The notes: a model not told the origin generated them from the sequence alone. 64,000 bases of DNA from Acidobacteria bacterium Mor1 (GCA_001664505.1 CP011806.1:1905443-1969442); one strand, 5' to 3'; shown: positions 1-8,648, counted from the stretch's first letter. Made by a program: numbers and translations.

Positions 1-1721
1 CCCTCGTCCCAGACCGAGAGCACGATCTTGCCGTCGACCCATGTCTGATCGAAGGCCGAGGCGTAACGATCGTCGACGCTGAGCTCGTTGCGGTCGTAGG
101 TCACGACGCAGCGCTCCCCCTGCTCCCGCATGGCCAGTTCGTACACGTCGGTACCCAGGAAGTCCGGCAGCCCGCAGTCCAGGGCCGCCTTGGTGCCGTA
201 GGGCAGCAGGCCGTTGCCCCGGCGGCAGTCCTGTACCCGGGTCGTGACCCGGGCGATCACCGGCTCGTCGGGATCGACGTCGTCCCACAACTCCAGCGGG
301 ATGTCGCCGGGCTCCAGATCGTAGGCGATCACCCGGTCGTTCCAGACGCGGCCGCTACGGTCGGTGTAGTCGAGCTTGACCGTCAGCGAGTAGCGGCGGA
401 AGGTGTCGTCCAAGGGCTGGATGGTGACCGGACCCTCGGAGGGCTCCGAGGGTTTGCCGGTCGGGTCGGGAGCGCCGCAGGTGTTCTCCGCCGCGAAGCG
501 CATGCCTCCCTCGAACATGAAGCGCTCGCCGAGCCGGTAGCCTTCGGGATCGTGGAGGATGAACGGTCCCTGGAACTGGGGCGCCATCCGCTGGACCGGG
601 ACGAACCGGAACTTGAGGCAGCTGTTGGCCACGATCAGGTCGCCGATCTCGACGAACTCGGCGGCGGTGATGACGCCGGTGCCGTCCTTGAAGCGCAACC
701 CCTGGACCGTGCCGTCGATCCCCTCGGCCATCAGGCCCGAAACCTCGGCATCGTCGGCGACCACCATGCGCAGGTCCCCCATCTCGACCCGGCGGCCGTC
801 CCGCACCGAGAGCACCTTGCCCTCCATGGTGAAGGGCTCGGCCTGTTCGCACATGGCGGCGATGCCGCTGCGAGCTTCGCGGACCGCCCGGGCCAACAGG
901 TTCAGGTCGGTTTCGGTCTGGAGCTGCAGCAGGAGCTGCATTTCTCCCGGCGTGACGTCCTCGGCGCTGCCGTCGAAGTGAAGCGCGCCGCGGGCCGCAG
1001 CCAGCCGCGCCTCGGCCTGAATCCGGGCGGTCTCGACGTGAGTCATCGCCGCGGTCATCGCCTCCATGCCGCCGCAGGGGTTGCCCGTGCGCAGCATCCG
1101 GCCCGAGGCGTCGATCTCCCGGCGGGCGGCGTCCAGTGCCACCCGCACGGCGGTGGCCGACGGGTCGTCGCCAAGTTCGGCGAAGGTGCGGCTCAGGGTG
1201 CGGGCCGGCGGCGCCAGCACCGCCTGGGGGCGTTGAATCAGGTCGACGGCGGAACAGCCGGGCACCACCGGCTCGCCGCCGGAGCGATTGCCCGGGCAAG
1301 GGTCCAGACCGTCGAGCACTCCGTCCCGGTCAAAGTCCTGGACCGGTCCCGGCGCACGGAAGTTGTAGGTGCGCAGGATCTCCAGATCGAGGACATCCAC
1401 TACCCCATCCTCGTTGAGGTCCAGCAGGCGCAACACCCTCAGGGTGTCGGCGGTCTCCACTTCCGGCGGCTCGGCGTCGATCTCCTGGAGCAGCATCCAT
1501 TCATCGGAGCCGTCGACCACGCCGTTCTGGTCGAAGTCCGGATCGCAACGGTTGCCGAAGCCGTCCCGGTCGGTGTCCCGCTGACTCGGATTGGCCTCGA
1601 ACAGGCAGTTGTCGCGGTAGTCGAAGATCCCGTCGCCGTCGACGTCGGTGTCCGGCGCGGCGAGACACAGGCCTCCGAGCAACCCCGCCGACAGGCTGAT
1701 GGCAATGAGTTTTCTGAACAT
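1..1721 (-). CDS. Secreted TSP3/dockerin-type calcium-binding protein, C-terminus off window
   Basis: The gene opens at 1721 behind GGGAGG and stays open to the left edge, so about 573 residues are visible and the C-terminus is missing. The N-terminus is a signal peptide (MFRKLIAISLSAGLLGGLCL). It is followed within residues 24-75 by Asp-rich motifs such as DTDVDGDGIFDYRDNC and DTDRDGFGNRCDPDFDQNG, typical of thrombospondin type 3 repeats. A dockerin-like pair follows (DLNEDGVVDVLDLE, then DFDRDGVLDGLDPC). These acidic loops bind Ca2+ in known families. The rest has no domain I recognise and contains several well-spaced cysteines. It is probably an exported surface or extracellular protein. 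It lies downstream of the DUF2891 gene on the same strand, separated by 85 bp with a hairpin. Confidence 0.85.
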   Translation of the reverse strand, partial: MFRKLIAISLSAGLLGGLCLAAPDTDVDGDGIFDYRDNCLFEANPSQRDTDRDGFGNRCDPDFDQNGVVDGSDEWMLLQEIDAEPPEVETADTLRVLRLLDLNEDGVVDVLDLEILRTYNFRAPGPVQDFDRDGVLDGLDPCPGNRSGGEPVVPGCSAVDLIQRPQAVLAPPARTLSRTFAELGDDPSATAVRVALDAARREIDASGRMLRTGNPCGGMEAMTAAMTHVETARIQAEARLAAARGALHFDGSAEDVTPGEMQLLLQLQTETDLNLLARAVREARSGIAAMCEQAEPFTMEGKVLSVRDGRRVEMGDLRMVVADDAEVSGLMAEGIDGTVQGLRFKDGTGVITAAEFVEIGDLIVANSCLKFRFVPVQRMAPQFQGPFILHDPEGYRLGERFMFEGGMRFAAENTCGAPDPTGKPSEPSEGPVTIQPLDDTFRRYSLTVKLDYTDRSGRVWNDRVIAYDLEPGDIPLELWDDVDPDEPVIARVTTRVQDCRRGNGLLPYGTKAALDCGLPDFLGTDVYELAMREQGERCVVTYDRNELSVDDRYASAFDQTWVDGKIVLSVWDE

Positions 1722-1738
1722 GATCGCGCCCTCCCGTG

Positions 1739-1771
1739 TTTCCCCGACAGCGATGTCTCGCTGATGGGAAA
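1739..1771. other. Intercistronic hairpin between DUF2891 and TSP3 genes
   Basis: A two-part stem, TTTCCC/GGGAAA outside and CAGCGA/TCGCTG inside with a 4-nt loop, sits between the DUF2891 stop (1807) and the next start (1721). No T-run follows on the minus strand, so it may be an RNA-processing or attenuating structure rather than a classical terminator. Confidence 0.5.
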
Positions 1772-1806
1772 CGGAGAGCCCGAGACAAGTAACCGGAAGG
1801 TTGCGA

Positions 1807-2907
1807 TCAGGGATCGATGCCCGCCCGGGTCACCAGATAGGTGGCGAAGGTGCCGAGCCAGTGGCCCCCTTCGTAGTGCTCGCCGGTCACCGAGGCCAGG
1901 CCCGAGACCCGATGAACGTCGGCGGCCGCGGTCAGCGCCTTGCGCCGGGGGTCTTCGGCGGGCAGGCCGTGGGCGATCCCCTCGAGCATCCAGGCGCGGC
2001 TGAGGTTCAAACCGTCCAGGTGGGCCAGCTTGCCGTCTGCCCGGTCGGTGACCACTGCCAGCGGCAGCCACTCGGCGGACCCGTTCAGAGGCAGGTCGGG
2101 CATGAAGCCGCCGAGCCAGGCGGCGAAATCCGGCGGAGTGAGGATCCGGCGCATCAGGTCCGCCTCGGCGAGACAGGGTGAGAGGAAGTCCTGGCCACCG
2201 GGTTCGTAGGCCAACGGGCAGTCCCTGTCGGCCAGGTAGTAGTCCCGGGAGCGCTGCACCAGGAGTTTCTCCAGCCGTTCGTCACCGGCGGCCCGGGCCC
2301 AATCCAGCATCAGCCCGAAGGCAAAGGCGGTCTGACTGTGCTCGCCGACGCGAATCGGATAGGCCAGCTTCGGTAGCCACGCGGCGACCCGGTCTGCGCA
2401 GAGCTTTTCGAGCGGCGCCAGATTCCCGGCCCAACCCTTGGCGTCGGGATGCTCCCAGGCCCGCAGCTCGGCGGCGAGCTGCAGCAGCCAGGCCAGCCCG
2501 TAGGGACGCTCGAAGCTCGCCCTGCCGTCACGGGAGAGGTAGGCGACCTCGACCACGATGTGTTCCGCGGTGAGGCTGCGCCCCAATGCCGCTCGAGCCT
2601 CGGCGGCGAAGGGCGCCTCAGGATAGAGCCGGGCCAGCCGCGCCAGCAGCCAGTGGCCGTGGACCGCCGAGTGCCAGTCGAAACAGCCGTAGAACGCCGG
2701 GGTCAGCTTCCGCGGCGGCAGCACGTCGGCATCCGCGTCCATCACGTGGGCGATCTTGTTGGGGTACTCCCGATGGACGCATTCCAGCGCCAGGCGGGCC
2801 AGCCGGCCGGCACCCTCGGCGTCGAGGGCGGCAGGGCCGGGCGCCCCGGCGGCGGCCAGCGTAACGATCACGTAACTCATCGAAGCGGTCAGCATCATAG
2901 TCGGCAT
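1807..2907 (-). CDS. DUF2891 family protein
   Basis: A 366-residue protein. The signature block EYPNKIAHVMDADADVLPPR followed by PAFYGCFDWHSAVHGHW, together with SPCLAEADLMRR near the C-terminus, matches the DUF2891 family. Members are about 330-380 residues, and the alpha/alpha-barrel-like character I infer is not proven. The reaction is unknown. The short N-terminal hydrophobic stretch (MPTMMLTASMSYVIVTLAAA) could be a weak signal peptide. Starts at 2907, 2898 or 2880 are all possible; I took the longest one that does not run far into the divergent gene. It is transcribed away from the metallophosphoesterase. Confidence 0.85.
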   Translation of the reverse strand: MPTMMLTASMSYVIVTLAAAGAPGPAALDAEGAGRLARLALECVHREYPNKIAHVMDADADVLPPRKLTPAFYGCFDWHSAVHGHWLLARLARLYPEAPFAAEARAALGRSLTAEHIVVEVAYLSRDGRASFERPYGLAWLLQLAAELRAWEHPDAKGWAGNLAPLEKLCADRVAAWLPKLAYPIRVGEHSQTAFAFGLMLDWARAAGDERLEKLLVQRSRDYYLADRDCPLAYEPGGQDFLSPCLAEADLMRRILTPPDFAAWLGGFMPDLPLNGSAEWLPLAVVTDRADGKLAHLDGLNLSRAWMLEGIAHGLPAEDPRRKALTAAADVHRVSGLASVTGEHYEGGHWLGTFATYLVTRAGIDP

Positions 2908-2992
2908 GCTACAACGGAGGGGACGCCACAAAGCGCGCTGCGTTACCACTTTAGGGGTGGCGTCTTTCCTCCCCCAGCCGGATATTCGCGAT

Positions 2993-4063
2993 ATGCGCCG
3001 ACAAGTTCTCGCTCCGCCCGTGCCCGTCTCCATCGACGGGTTCGCCGGTGAGGAATGGTTCAACCCGGTCACCGTCCGCCGGGAGCAGATCCGTCTGGCG
3101 CTGGATTCCGCCGAGCCCGCCCAGCGCCCCCTCGACCGGGAAGAGCTGGCCGAGGCCCACGAGGCGGATCCCACGCCCCGGCACCTGCTGGACCCGGCCA
3201 AGGGCTGGTTCCGCACACTGGAGCGCCACGCCAGCCTGTTCCTGAGCCACCATGTCTTCCCGCGGATTCCCGGGATTTCGATTCCCTACACCCTGCAGCT
3301 CGACCGCAACCTGCTGGTCAGCGAGGCGGATGTGGCCCTGCGCGGGCTGGACCCGAAGCTGGACGGCATCAAGGTGCTGTTCGTCTCGGACTTTCACGCC
3401 GGCCCGTTCCTCTCGCCCAAAGCGCTGGACCGCACGCTTCAGCGTCTCGCCGGGCTGGATCCGGATCTGATCCTGGTCGGCGGCGACTTCGCCTCGACCA
3501 ACGTGGCCGAGTTCGAACGCTGCGCTCCGGCGCTGCGCCGGCTGCAGGCACCGCTGGGTGTGTTCGGGGTGATGGGCAATCACGACTACTACACCGAGGA
3601 CCCCGCGAAGCTGTGGCGGGTCATCGAACAGCACGGCGTGCGCATGCTGCGCAACGACGCCCTGCGGGTCGAGCGCGAGGGGGCGTCGCTTGTGGTCGCC
3701 GGCCTGGACGACTACCTGATGGGGACGCCGGACATGACGGCGACCGCCCGGGCGATCCGCCGGGAGCGCGGAACCACCGGCGCCCCGACGGTGATGCTGT
3801 CCCACAACCCCGACGCGCTGTTCGAAGCGTCGGCGGCGGATGTGGATCTGATGCTCGCCGGCCACACCCACGGCGGCCAGGTGCGGGTGCCGAAGCTCCC
3901 GGTGCTGGTGCGGATGAGCCGCTTCCGGCTCGATCAGGGCCGCTACCAGAGCGGCCCGACCCAGCTGATCGTCAGCCGCGGCATGGGTGTTTCGGGGATT
4001 CCCGTACGCCTCTACTGCCCCCCCGAAGCGACGCTGGTGACCCTCCGCTCGAAAGCCGGCTAG
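2993..4063 (+). CDS. Calcineurin-like metallophosphoesterase (YkuE/YaeI type)
   Basis: A 356-residue protein with the full set of metallophosphoesterase motifs: SDFHAGP (D-x-H), GGDFAS (GD), GVMGNHDYYTE (GNHD), SHNPD and GHTHGGQ (GHxH). The order and the final SRGMGVSGIPVRLYCPPE block resemble the YaeI/YkuE subfamily, which in characterised members includes membrane-associated phosphodiesterases acting on UDP-diacylglucosamine-like substrates. Here the substrate is only inferred. The start at 2993 is the first ATG in frame not overlapping the divergent gene; the ribosome-binding site is weak. About 110 residues precede the catalytic domain. Confidence 0.9.
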   Translation: MRRQVLAPPVPVSIDGFAGEEWFNPVTVRREQIRLALDSAEPAQRPLDREELAEAHEADPTPRHLLDPAKGWFRTLERHASLFLSHHVFPRIPGISIPYTLQLDRNLLVSEADVALRGLDPKLDGIKVLFVSDFHAGPFLSPKALDRTLQRLAGLDPDLILVGGDFASTNVAEFERCAPALRRLQAPLGVFGVMGNHDYYTEDPAKLWRVIEQHGVRMLRNDALRVEREGASLVVAGLDDYLMGTPDMTATARAIRRERGTTGAPTVMLSHNPDALFEASAADVDLMLAGHTHGGQVRVPKLPVLVRMSRFRLDQGRYQSGPTQLIVSRGMGVSGIPVRLYCPPEATLVTLRSKAG

Positions 4064-4132
4064 CTCCCCCGCGGCTTCGCCTGACGCCACCCCGCCACGA
4101 CGACTCCGCCCCGCACCTCGCCCCCATAAAGA

Positions 4133-4160
4133 TCGAGCCGCTCCATGCGGAGCGGCTCGA
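4133..4160. terminator. Hairpin between convergent genes, probable bidirectional terminator
   Basis: A perfect 11-bp stem (TCGAGCCGCTC / GAGCGGCTCGA) with a 6-nt loop lies between the metallophosphoesterase and the converging sigma factor gene. On the minus strand it is followed by TCTTTAT, a modest U-tract, so it best serves the sigma gene. Confidence 0.7.
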
Positions 4161-4186
4161 CAAACGGTCGGTCTGTGAAGGAGTGA

Positions 4187-5059
4187 CTAGTTGAGGTAGC
4201 TGCGGAGCTGCTGCCAGCGCTTGGAGTGCTGGAGCTTGTCGAGGGCCGCGGCTTCGATCTGACGGATGCGCTCGCGGGAGAGCCCCATCATCTCGCCCAC
4301 CTGCTTGAGGGTCTTCGGCTCCTGACCGGTGAGCCCGAAGCGAAGAAGCACGACCTTGCGCTCCTTGCCGTCGAGCTCGGTCAGCGCGCCGCGCACCTGT
4401 TCGCGCAGGGTGTGACCGAACAGGGTGGACTCGGCCGACGGAATCACCGTCTGCTCGAGCTTGTCCTGCAGGTAGAAATCATGTTCTTCGTCGATCAGCG
4501 AGTTGAGGGAAGCTCCCTCTTCCGACGCCTGGAGCAGCAGGGTCACTTCGCTGGGCGCGACCTCGAGAGCGGCGGCCACCTCGTCGAGGGTCGGCTTGCG
4601 CTGGAGGACGGCGGTCAGGGTGCGGGTGGTCTTGACGATGCGGTGGAGCAGGTTGGCCTGCTTCTGGGGCAGCCGCACCGGGCCGGATTGCTCGGCCAGG
4701 GCCTGGACGATCGCCTGGCGGACCCACCACACGGCGTAGGTGATGAACTTGACGCCCTTGCCGGGATCGAAGCGCTTGGCGGCCTCGATCAGGCCGACGT
4801 TGCCTTCGTTGATCAGGTCGAGGAAGGACAGGCCGCAACCGCGGTACTTCTTGGCGTAGGAGACGACGAAGCGCAGGTTGGCTTCGACCAGCTCTTGGAG
4901 AGCGGCGGCGTCGCCGTCCTGGATCTTCCGGCCGAGGACCTTCTCTTCATCGGCGGTGACCCGCGGCAACTTGGACAGGTCGCTCAGGTACCGTTTGAGG
5001 AAAAGCGAAGAATCTTGGCTGGAGGCCTTGGACCGCTCTTTGACCGTTTGCTGCGCCAT
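4187..5059 (-). CDS. Sigma-70 family factor, RpoD/SigA-like, lacking region 1.1
   Basis: A 290-residue sigma-70 factor with regions 1.2 to 4.2. Region 1.2 reads [20 protein letters not shown]. Region 2 contains [32 protein letters not shown] (quoted in parts: core recognition DLINEGN) and the -10 binding helix [13 protein letters not shown]. Region 4.2 ends in [18 protein letters not shown]. Family members of this size are group 1/2 factors such as RpoS/SigB-like or compact vegetative factors. The start at 5059 has a clear GGGAG seven bases upstream; a longer in-frame reading to 5335 has no support. The 300-bp AT-rich leader suggests an elaborate promoter region. Confidence 0.9.
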   Translation of the reverse strand: MAQQTVKERSKASSQDSSLFLKRYLSDLSKLPRVTADEEKVLGRKIQDGDAAALQELVEANLRFVVSYAKKYRGCGLSFLDLINEGNVGLIEAAKRFDPGKGVKFITYAVWWVRQAIVQALAEQSGPVRLPQKQANLLHRIVKTTRTLTAVLQRKPTLDEVAAALEVAPSEVTLLLQASEEGASLNSLIDEEHDFYLQDKLEQTVIPSAESTLFGHTLREQVRGALTELDGKERKVVLLRFGLTGQEPKTLKQVGEMMGLSRERIRQIEAAALDKLQHSKRWQQLRSYLN

Positions 5060-5361
5060 CTCGAACTCCCCCTCGCCCCGCAGGGCGTTTGTTGTTCCTT
5101 GTGAGCGATTAACCTCTCGGCCGCTCGGCCGGAACATTGAGTCGGAAATGGGCGGATTCCAGGGTGGGACCAAGAAAATATATGCGCTTTTGCAGAAAAG
5201 GCTATTTCTCTTAGGAAATCCAGATATCCGTTCGGTTTTTTTTCTTCGTTTTGTCCTCGAAACGGCAGCGGAAAGGCCCCTCGAAGGGGGTCTCGACCGG
5301 TTAGCCGGGGGTAGGGGCACCCCGGCTAACCTCAAGTATTTTAAAGAATTAGGGGGTTCTT
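5060..5361 (-). promoter_or_regulatory. AT-rich upstream region of the sigma factor gene
   Basis: About 300 bp without a gene. Between 5170 and 5260 it is strikingly AT-rich against the GC-rich surroundings, with AT runs (AAGAAAATATATGCG) and a T8 run near 5239. It most likely carries the sigma gene promoter, but I could not place a -35/-10 pair with confidence. Confidence 0.5.
5299..5331. terminator. Perfect 12-bp hairpin downstream of the RHH-like gene
   Basis: GGTTAGCCGGGG and CCCCGGCTAACC form a perfect 12-bp stem around a 9-nt loop, about 30 bp beyond the stop of the Lys-rich RHH-like gene on the minus strand. No clear U-tract follows on that strand; on the plus strand AAGTATTTTAAAG follows. 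It probably insulates the sigma gene from the upstream operon. Confidence 0.6.
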
Positions 5362-5736
5362 TCAGCGTTCCTGCAGCCGGTGGCTATCGGGCGCCCCCAG
5401 GTCGAGGCCGTAGACCTCCTTGAGCTGATCGATGCGCTTGCGGGTTGCAGGGGAGAAAGGGTGTTTGCCCTCGAAGGCGTGGAGCACGATCCCCTCGAGC
5501 AGGTCTCCCAGGGTGATCTCATGGAACTCGGCCAGCCCCTTGAGCACCTTGAGCAGCCGCTTTTCCAGCCGGACGCCGGTCTGGACCCGCTCGACCTTGA
5601 GCCGGTCGGCGGTGGCCCCGCCGGCCGCGGGCCGGGGTGCGGACCTGGATGCGGTCTTCTTGCTCGGACGGGGGGAGCTCTTCGCCGCCGCCTTGCGGAC
5701 GGGTGCCTTGCGGGCGGGTGCCTTGCGCTTAGCCAT
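5362..5736 (-). CDS. Lys/Ala/Pro-rich basic-tail protein with RHH-like C-terminal region
   Basis: A 124-residue protein in two parts. Residues 1-45 are a basic, disordered tail of Lys, Ala, Pro and Ser repeats ([19 protein letters not shown]), similar in composition to histone H1-like or AlgP-like tails. Residues 46-110 hold a compact segment, [20 protein letters not shown], followed by helices. This resembles the strand-helix-helix layout of ribbon-helix-helix DNA-binding proteins, an inference from pattern only. It starts at 5736 and overlaps the SRPBCC stop by 8 bp (ATGGCTAA), so translation is probably coupled. A DNA-binding role, perhaps at the palindrome ahead of the operon, is a hypothesis. 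Confidence 0.7.
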   Translation of the reverse strand: MAKRKAPARKAPVRKAAAKSSPRPSKKTASRSAPRPAAGGATADRLKVERVQTGVRLEKRLLKVLKGLAEFHEITLGDLLEGIVLHAFEGKHPFSPATRKRIDQLKEVYGLDLGAPDSHRLQER

Positions 5737-6304
5737 CGATCGACTCCTCATGCGTCTCCGCTCCGGCCTGGGAGTCAGTCCCGGCGCCCTCGACCGGTTG
5801 GACCCGGTGGGTCACCAGCCGCTCTCCGGTGGATAGATAATGTTCGATCGCCTGGCGCCACTCGGCGATCCAGCCGTCGAAACAGTCCTCGGTGACCCCC
5901 TCGATGAAACGGTCCCCTTTGGGGGTCAGGCCGGTCAGGTCGTAGCGCACCCGGGCCGTGCAGCCGGCATCCGCCGGGCTGATATCGACGGACACCCGAG
6001 AGACGTGGGATGACTCGGCAACCATGGCGTAGCGAACCCGGCCCCGGCGAGCGCCCTCACTCCCCTCCCGGGCGTACTCGGTCAGGGTCCAGACCGCCGG
6101 CCCCGGCGGCTCATGGTTGGTACGGAAGGCGAAACCCGCCTCCATCGGCTCGGGCACCTCGCCCAGGGGCTCGGGATGCCACCCCTCGGCCCAGTCCGCC
6201 TCCCGCAGCGGACCGAACAGGGGAAAGACCGCATCGAAGGACCCGCTGAGCGGCAGATCCGCCTGACGGGTCACCCGGCGGTGAGTGGTCGTGTGCTCGG
6301 ACAT
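5729..6304 (-). CDS. SRPBCC/START-like ligand-binding family protein
   Basis: A 191-residue protein. The layout of an N-terminal strand with PLSGSFDAVFPLFGPLREADW, a central ESSHVSRVSVDISPADAGCTARVRYDLTGLT sheet region (quoted in part), and a long C-terminal helix GWIAEWRQAIEHYL fits the SRPBCC helix-grip fold used for binding hydrophobic ligands. The ligand is unknown. There is a good GGAGGTG ribosome-binding site before 6304. It is the first gene of a two-gene operon with the basic RHH-like gene, and a perfect 20-bp palindrome lies 36 bp upstream. Confidence 0.75.
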   Translation of the reverse strand: MSEHTTTHRRVTRQADLPLSGSFDAVFPLFGPLREADWAEGWHPEPLGEVPEPMEAGFAFRTNHEPPGPAVWTLTEYAREGSEGARRGRVRYAMVAESSHVSRVSVDISPADAGCTARVRYDLTGLTPKGDRFIEGVTEDCFDGWIAEWRQAIEHYLSTGERLVTHRVQPVEGAGTDSQAGAETHEESIDG

Positions 6305-6339
6305 TGCAACACCTCCATGCTTCTCGCTCGATCAATCAC

Positions 6340-6359
6340 GTACCTTGGTACCAAGGTAC
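6340..6359. promoter_or_regulatory. Perfect 20-bp palindrome, probable operator of the SRPBCC operon
   Basis: GTACCTTGGTACCAAGGTAC is an uninterrupted dyad that also contains direct GTAC repeats at its ends and centre. It lies in the promoter position of the SRPBCC gene. Such sites usually bind a dimeric repressor. No regulator gene of classical type is adjacent; the RHH-like protein two genes down is a candidate. Confidence 0.7.
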
Positions 6360-6631
6360 ACACATCACACCGACTGCGCAAGCTGTCGCTACCTGGCGCG
6401 AAAGGCGCCGCAACCCGATCGAAGCGTCGCACTCTCGCAACTTCCTTTGACGCACCGGCAATCTGTATGGAGTCGTGACAAGAACGCGAGACTTTCTGCG
6501 CTGGATCACCGGTTCGTCGGAAAGATGCCTTGCAGCCCGTGCTATACGAGGGGCGTTCCCGCGCGAAGCCGGCCGCGCATGAATCTAGGCGCGGCTCTGC
6601 AAACCAGCCGCACATCTTTGGAGGGGTATCC
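6360..6631 (+). other. Upstream region of the secreted protease gene
   Basis: About 270 bp with no convincing gene. It lies between the divergent SRPBCC operon and the protease, so it should hold the protease promoter. I could not identify promoter elements. The ribosome-binding site GGAGGGG at 6620-6626 decides the protease start. Confidence 0.4.
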
Positions 6632-8566
6632 ATGACGTCGTCTCGTCGACTGCTGGTTCTGTGTGTGTGTCTGCTCGCGAGCGTCGTTGCGCTCCACGCG
6701 CAACCGACCTCGTCTCTCTCCGTTGACTCCTCAACCGTCCCCGGCGTCTACGACGCCCAGAAGGAACGGGACGACCAGCTCGCCGTCAGCTCCTGGCTGA
6801 TCGGGTTGGAAGGCAAGAGCGTGTTGCCCGGCCTGGTGGCTGTGCCGAACACCGATGCTCTGGACCAGCTCTCTAAGTCGCCGACCAACGACGGCCGACT
6901 GATGGTCGGCGTGACCGCCGACGTGGGTGAGGTCGTGAACTTCCGCCGCGTCGATTCGGCGACGCTGCTCGCCGGCGGACGGGTCCCCCTGGCCGGCGGC
7001 TTCGTCGAGATGCTGCCCGACCGCATGGTCTGGATGACCCGGGTTTCCAGCAAGGGCTCCCTCGCCACCCGCCTGTACCTGACCGACGTCGAGCTTCCCG
7101 CCGGCTCGGAGCTGTTCGTCTACTCCATCGAGGGTGAAGCCTTCGGCCCGTACACCTTCGACAGCGACGAGAACCGGGGTGAGCTCTGGACCCACACCGT
7201 GGTCGGCTCCGAAATTCGCCTGCAGCTCCACGTGCCGCGGCATCAGGTCGCCGGCATCTCCAAGGCCCGGCTCGAGATCTCGGCCGCCGCTCACCTGGGC
7301 GACCGTTTCATCTCCACCGTCGATCCCCAGGGCAAGGCCCACTGCAACGGCAACGCCAGCTGCGTGCAGAACGCCTCCTGTTCGTCGATCCCCAGCGCCA
7401 TCCAACCGGCCCGGGACGCCGTCGGCCGCATGCTCTATCAGGTCGGCAGCGGCTTCTTCCTTTGTTCCGGTGGTTTGCTCAACGACACCGACAGCTCGTC
7501 GACCATCCCTTACTTCATTACCGCCAACCACTGCTTCGCCACCCAGAGCGCGGCCAGCAGCCTCGAGGTCTACTTCCAGTACAGCGTGGCCTGCGGCACC
7601 AGCAACTGCCCTGCCCCGGGTTCGACCAGCGCGCCCCGGGTCCTCGGCTCGACGCTGCTCTCTACCTCGTCGGCCCAGGACTACACCTTCCTGCAGCTGA
7701 ACCAGTCGGCTCCCGCCGGCAGCACCCTGCTCGGCTGGACCACCACCGCCGTGGCCAACTCCAACAACACCCAGCTCTACCGGGTCAGCCACCCCTCGGG
7801 CCAGCCCCAGGCCTACTCCGAGCAGCGGGTCAACACCTCGCGGCCGACCTGCAGCGGCGTGGGACGCGGCAACTTCATCTACAGCGTCGACAACTTCGGC
7901 GCGACCGAAGGGGGCTCCAGCGGATCCCCGGTGCTCAACAGCAGCGGCCAGGTGGTCGGACAGCTGTTCGGTGCCTGCGGCACCAACACCGGCAACGTCT
8001 GCGACTCCAACAACAACTCCACCGTCGACGGTGCTCTGGCCGCCTACTACAGCTCGATCTCCCAGTGGCTCGACCCGGCGCCCAGCGGCTGCAACACCGG
8101 CAACCCCGGCAGCGCCAGCTACTGCTCCGCCTCCTGTCCCTGTGAAGCGGGCGGCGGCGACTGCGACAGCAACGCCGAGTGCGAGTCCGGCCTGATCTGC
8201 GCCACCGACACCGGCCCGAACTACGGCTACGCCTCTTGGGTCGACGTTTGCGAGGTGCCGAACTGTCACGTCGGCGCCCCCGGTAGCGCCAGCTACTGCT
8301 CCGCCTCCTGCCCCTGCGAAGACGGCGAAGGGGACTGCGACAACAACAGCGAATGCGTCGCCGGCACCGAGTGCGTCGACAACGTCGGCCCCAACTACGG
8401 GTGGGCCAGCTGGGTCGATGTCTGTGAGACCACCGGCGGCGGCAGCAACCCTGATTCCTGCGTCGGCAACTGCGGCAGCCAGGCGCCGGGCGGCTGCTGG
8501 TGCGATTCCCAGTGCGCCTCCTTCGGCGACTGCTGCTCGGACAAGGTTGCGGTCTGCGGACCGTGA
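6632..8566 (+). CDS. Secreted trypsin-like serine protease with Cys-rich repeats and somatomedin-B-like C-terminus
   Basis: A 644-residue exported protein. Signal peptide at residues 1-24 (LLVLCVCLLASVVALHAQ). The protease domain shows the triad in order: His300 in TANHC, Asp350 in QDYTFLQL, Ser430 in GGSSGSPV. This is the chymotrypsin fold, with overall resemblance to lysyl endopeptidase-type enzymes. Two near-identical 50-residue modules follow (about 491-541 and 549-599), each starting PGSASYCSASCPCE and ending YASWVDVCE or WASWVDVCE. The last 37 residues (SCVGNCGSQ, WCDSQCASFGDCCSD) have the cysteine spacing of a somatomedin B domain. The enzyme is probably extracellular and heavily disulfide-bonded. 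A strong terminator follows. Confidence 0.9.
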   Translation: MTSSRRLLVLCVCLLASVVALHAQPTSSLSVDSSTVPGVYDAQKERDDQLAVSSWLIGLEGKSVLPGLVAVPNTDALDQLSKSPTNDGRLMVGVTADVGEVVNFRRVDSATLLAGGRVPLAGGFVEMLPDRMVWMTRVSSKGSLATRLYLTDVELPAGSELFVYSIEGEAFGPYTFDSDENRGELWTHTVVGSEIRLQLHVPRHQVAGISKARLEISAAAHLGDRFISTVDPQGKAHCNGNASCVQNASCSSIPSAIQPARDAVGRMLYQVGSGFFLCSGGLLNDTDSSSTIPYFITANHCFATQSAASSLEVYFQYSVACGTSNCPAPGSTSAPRVLGSTLLSTSSAQDYTFLQLNQSAPAGSTLLGWTTTAVANSNNTQLYRVSHPSGQPQAYSEQRVNTSRPTCSGVGRGNFIYSVDNFGATEGGSSGSPVLNSSGQVVGQLFGACGTNTGNVCDSNNNSTVDGALAAYYSSISQWLDPAPSGCNTGNPGSASYCSASCPCEAGGGDCDSNAECESGLICATDTGPNYGYASWVDVCEVPNCHVGAPGSASYCSASCPCEDGEGDCDNNSECVAGTECVDNVGPNYGWASWVDVCETTGGGSNPDSCVGNCGSQAPGGCWCDSQCASFGDCCSDKVAVCGP

Positions 8567-8618
8567 TGATGGGTGTGACCTGAGCCCCGAGTGAATCGGA
8601 GGTCAGCGGATTGAACGC

Positions 8619-8648
8619 GAGGGAGGCCCGCCGGGGCCTCCCTCTTTT
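8619..8648 (+). terminator. Rho-independent terminator of the protease gene
   Basis: An 11-bp perfect stem (GAGGGAGGCCC / GGGCCTCCCTC) with a 4-nt loop is followed by TCTTTT. It sits about 55 bp beyond the protease stop. Confidence 0.9.

Noticed and set aside
552-2003. Long plus-strand reading frame opposite the TSP3 and DUF2891 genes
   Set aside because: It is antisense to two genes with clear domains, has no recognisable motif, and arises from high-GC third-position bias.
5060-5335. Longer N-terminus for the compact sigma factor
   Set aside because: The extension runs through the AT-rich region, has no sigma region 1.1 character, and the start at 5059 has a good ribosome-binding site.
6731-8269. 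Long minus-strand reading frame opposite the protease
   Set aside because: Composition is Gly/Ala/Val/His with no domain, and the plus-strand gene has a signal peptide and a complete catalytic triad.
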